From: Amycolatopsis camponoti
Lineage (GTDB): Bacteria; Actinomycetota; Actinomycetes; Mycobacteriales; Pseudonocardiaceae
Direction of reading: 5' to 3'
Assembly: GCF_902497555.1 (NCBI RefSeq)
Contig: NZ_CABVGP010000001.1
Coordinates: 2,150,501 to 2,214,500 of the forward strand
DNA length: 64,000 nt
Position 1 is the first letter of the stretch. Every line of letters starts with the position of its first letter. Below the pieces are notes generated by a model. The model was not told where the DNA came from. It did not search any database and worked only from the letters and a program-made list of their open reading frames with translations. Shown here piece by piece: positions 63,287 to 64,000 of the stretch. A program made the position numbers and the translations under genes.

Positions 63287-63526
63287 ATGGCGGATGACAG
63301 GCCGGAAAAGATCCTCGCCGCACTCGGCGGCTCGGAGAATCTCACCGAGATCGAGGGTTGCATCACGCGGCTGCGCTGCGAGGTCGAGGACATGAGCCTC
63401 GTCGACGAGCCGGCGCTGAAGAAGGCCGGCGCCATGGGCGTGGTCAAGATGGGGTCGTCTGCTCTGCAGGTGATCGTCGGGCCGGAGGCGGACACGATCG
63501 CCAGCGACATCGAGGACCTGCTGTGA
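63287..63526 (+). CDS. PTS EIIB subunit, glucose/N-acetylglucosamine family
   Basis: 79 aa single-domain IIB with the phosphocysteine Cys25 in EIEGCITRLRCEV, followed by EPALKKAGAMGVVKMGSSAL. It takes phosphate from EIIA and passes it to the sugar during transport through EIIC. ATG 63287 has AAGGAG upstream. Coupled to EIIA by GTGA overlap. Confidence 0.93.
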   Translation: MADDRPEKILAALGGSENLTEIEGCITRLRCEVEDMSLVDEPALKKAGAMGVVKMGSSALQVIVGPEADTIASDIEDLL

Positions 63527-63978
63527 GCCTGGAGATCCTGAGCCCGGTCGCCGGGCGCGTGGTGCCGATCACCGAGGTCCCGGACCCGGTGTTCGCGCAG
63601 GCCATGGTGGGTCCGGGCGTCGCCGTGCAGCCCTCGGGCGGCCGGTCCGACGCGGTCGCGCCGGTCGACGGGACGGTCGCGACGCTGCACCCGCACGCCT
63701 ACGTCGTCGCGACCGAGGACGGCAAGGCCGTGCTGGTGCACCTGGGCATCGACACGGTCAAGGAGAAGGGCGAGGGCTTCACGCTGCACGTCGTCAAGGG
63801 CGAGCAGGTGCGGGCCGGCCAGCCGATCGTCAGCTGGGACCCGGAGGCGGTGACCGCGGCGGGCTACTCGGCGATCGTCCCGGTCGTCGCACTGGACGCC
63901 TCGGCGGACGTGCTGTCCGGTTTGGACGCCGAGCGCGACGTCGCCGCCGGCGAGAAGCTCTTCGGCTGGGACGCCTGA
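63523..63978 (+). CDS. crr: PTS EIIA subunit, glucose-type
   Basis: 151 aa. Phosphohistidine in VLVHLGIDTVKEKGEGF (His73) with the supporting His58 in TLHPHAYVVATEDGK; SPVAGRVVPITEVPDPVFA at the start is diagnostic. It receives phosphate from HPr and donates it to EIIB. GTG overlaps the EIIB stop. With ptsH and the EIIC gene the window encodes all sugar-specific parts of the system. Confidence 0.93.
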   Translation: MSLEILSPVAGRVVPITEVPDPVFAQAMVGPGVAVQPSGGRSDAVAPVDGTVATLHPHAYVVATEDGKAVLVHLGIDTVKEKGEGFTLHVVKGEQVRAGQPIVSWDPEAVTAAGYSAIVPVVALDASADVLSGLDAERDVAAGEKLFGWDA

Positions 63979-64000
63979 GGTCTTCGTGTCACGCGAAGGG

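Overview
The window is very GC-rich, densely packed actinobacterial chromosome with many GTG starts, ATGA/GTGA start-stop overlaps and small gaps. The gene content (F420-dependent oxidoreductase, envelope-stress Asp23 cluster, SARP-type regulator, XRE/DUF5753 regulator with DUF6879, CYP113-like P450) and the order radical-SAM gene, aspS, rarA, alaS, ruvX, mltG, aroE (the order I recall from the Mycobacterium tuberculosis Rv2578c to Rv2552c interval) point to the Pseudonocardiales, most likely Amycolatopsis or a close relative. The genus is an inference.

Layout. 1-5.1 kb: PucR-type regulator divergent from the proline catabolic pair pruA-proline dehydrogenase, then thioredoxin and DUF2630. 5.2-7.9 kb: a lipoprotein of the TAP-like hydrolase family that lacks its catalytic serine, and an ATP-dependent DNA ligase. 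7.9-12.1 kb: a minus-strand train of RibD-like reductase, ECF sigma factor, three Asp23/Gls24-type proteins, two small proteins, DUF6286 and AmaP. 12.2-16.3 kb: zapE and a PAP2 phosphatase, originally convergent and overlapping, now separated by a 2.5-kb lower-GC island bounded by a 52-bp direct repeat. 16.3-32.6 kb: DAAO-like oxidoreductase, DUF2252, ornithine aminotransferase, an ArsR-SRPBCC pair, PPK2, an S9 peptidase with an LLM oxidoreductase, a two-subunit fluoride channel with DUF190, an FAD oxidoreductase under a SARP-like regulator, and sthA. 32.6-54.7 kb: the conserved core block, starting with an intein-interrupted radical SAM gene behind a LexA-like box. 54.7-64 kb: GrpB-methyltransferase fusion, TetR-controlled membrane protein with twin operators, a 2-hydroxyacid dehydrogenase, two hydrolases and a complete sugar-specific PTS set (HPr, EIIC, DasR-like GntR, EIIB, EIIA) arranged around a dre-like operator.

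Most notable: (1) the island at 13183-15782, which carries two small operons, an XRE/DUF5753 regulator and two near-identical operator-like sites and uses the zapE 3' end as its attachment site; (2) a 13-bp near-palindrome, GTCCACTGTGGAC, present five times and always read in the same frame as Ser-Thr-Val-Asp; (3) a 46-bp palindrome present twice, each time between convergent genes and supplying the last codon and stop of the minus-strand gene; (4) an intein with a decayed homing endonuclease placed exactly at the third cluster cysteine of a radical SAM enzyme; (5) a hydrolase and a MerB-like protein that have lost key catalytic residues. No tRNA, rRNA, CRISPR array, transposase or integrase was seen.
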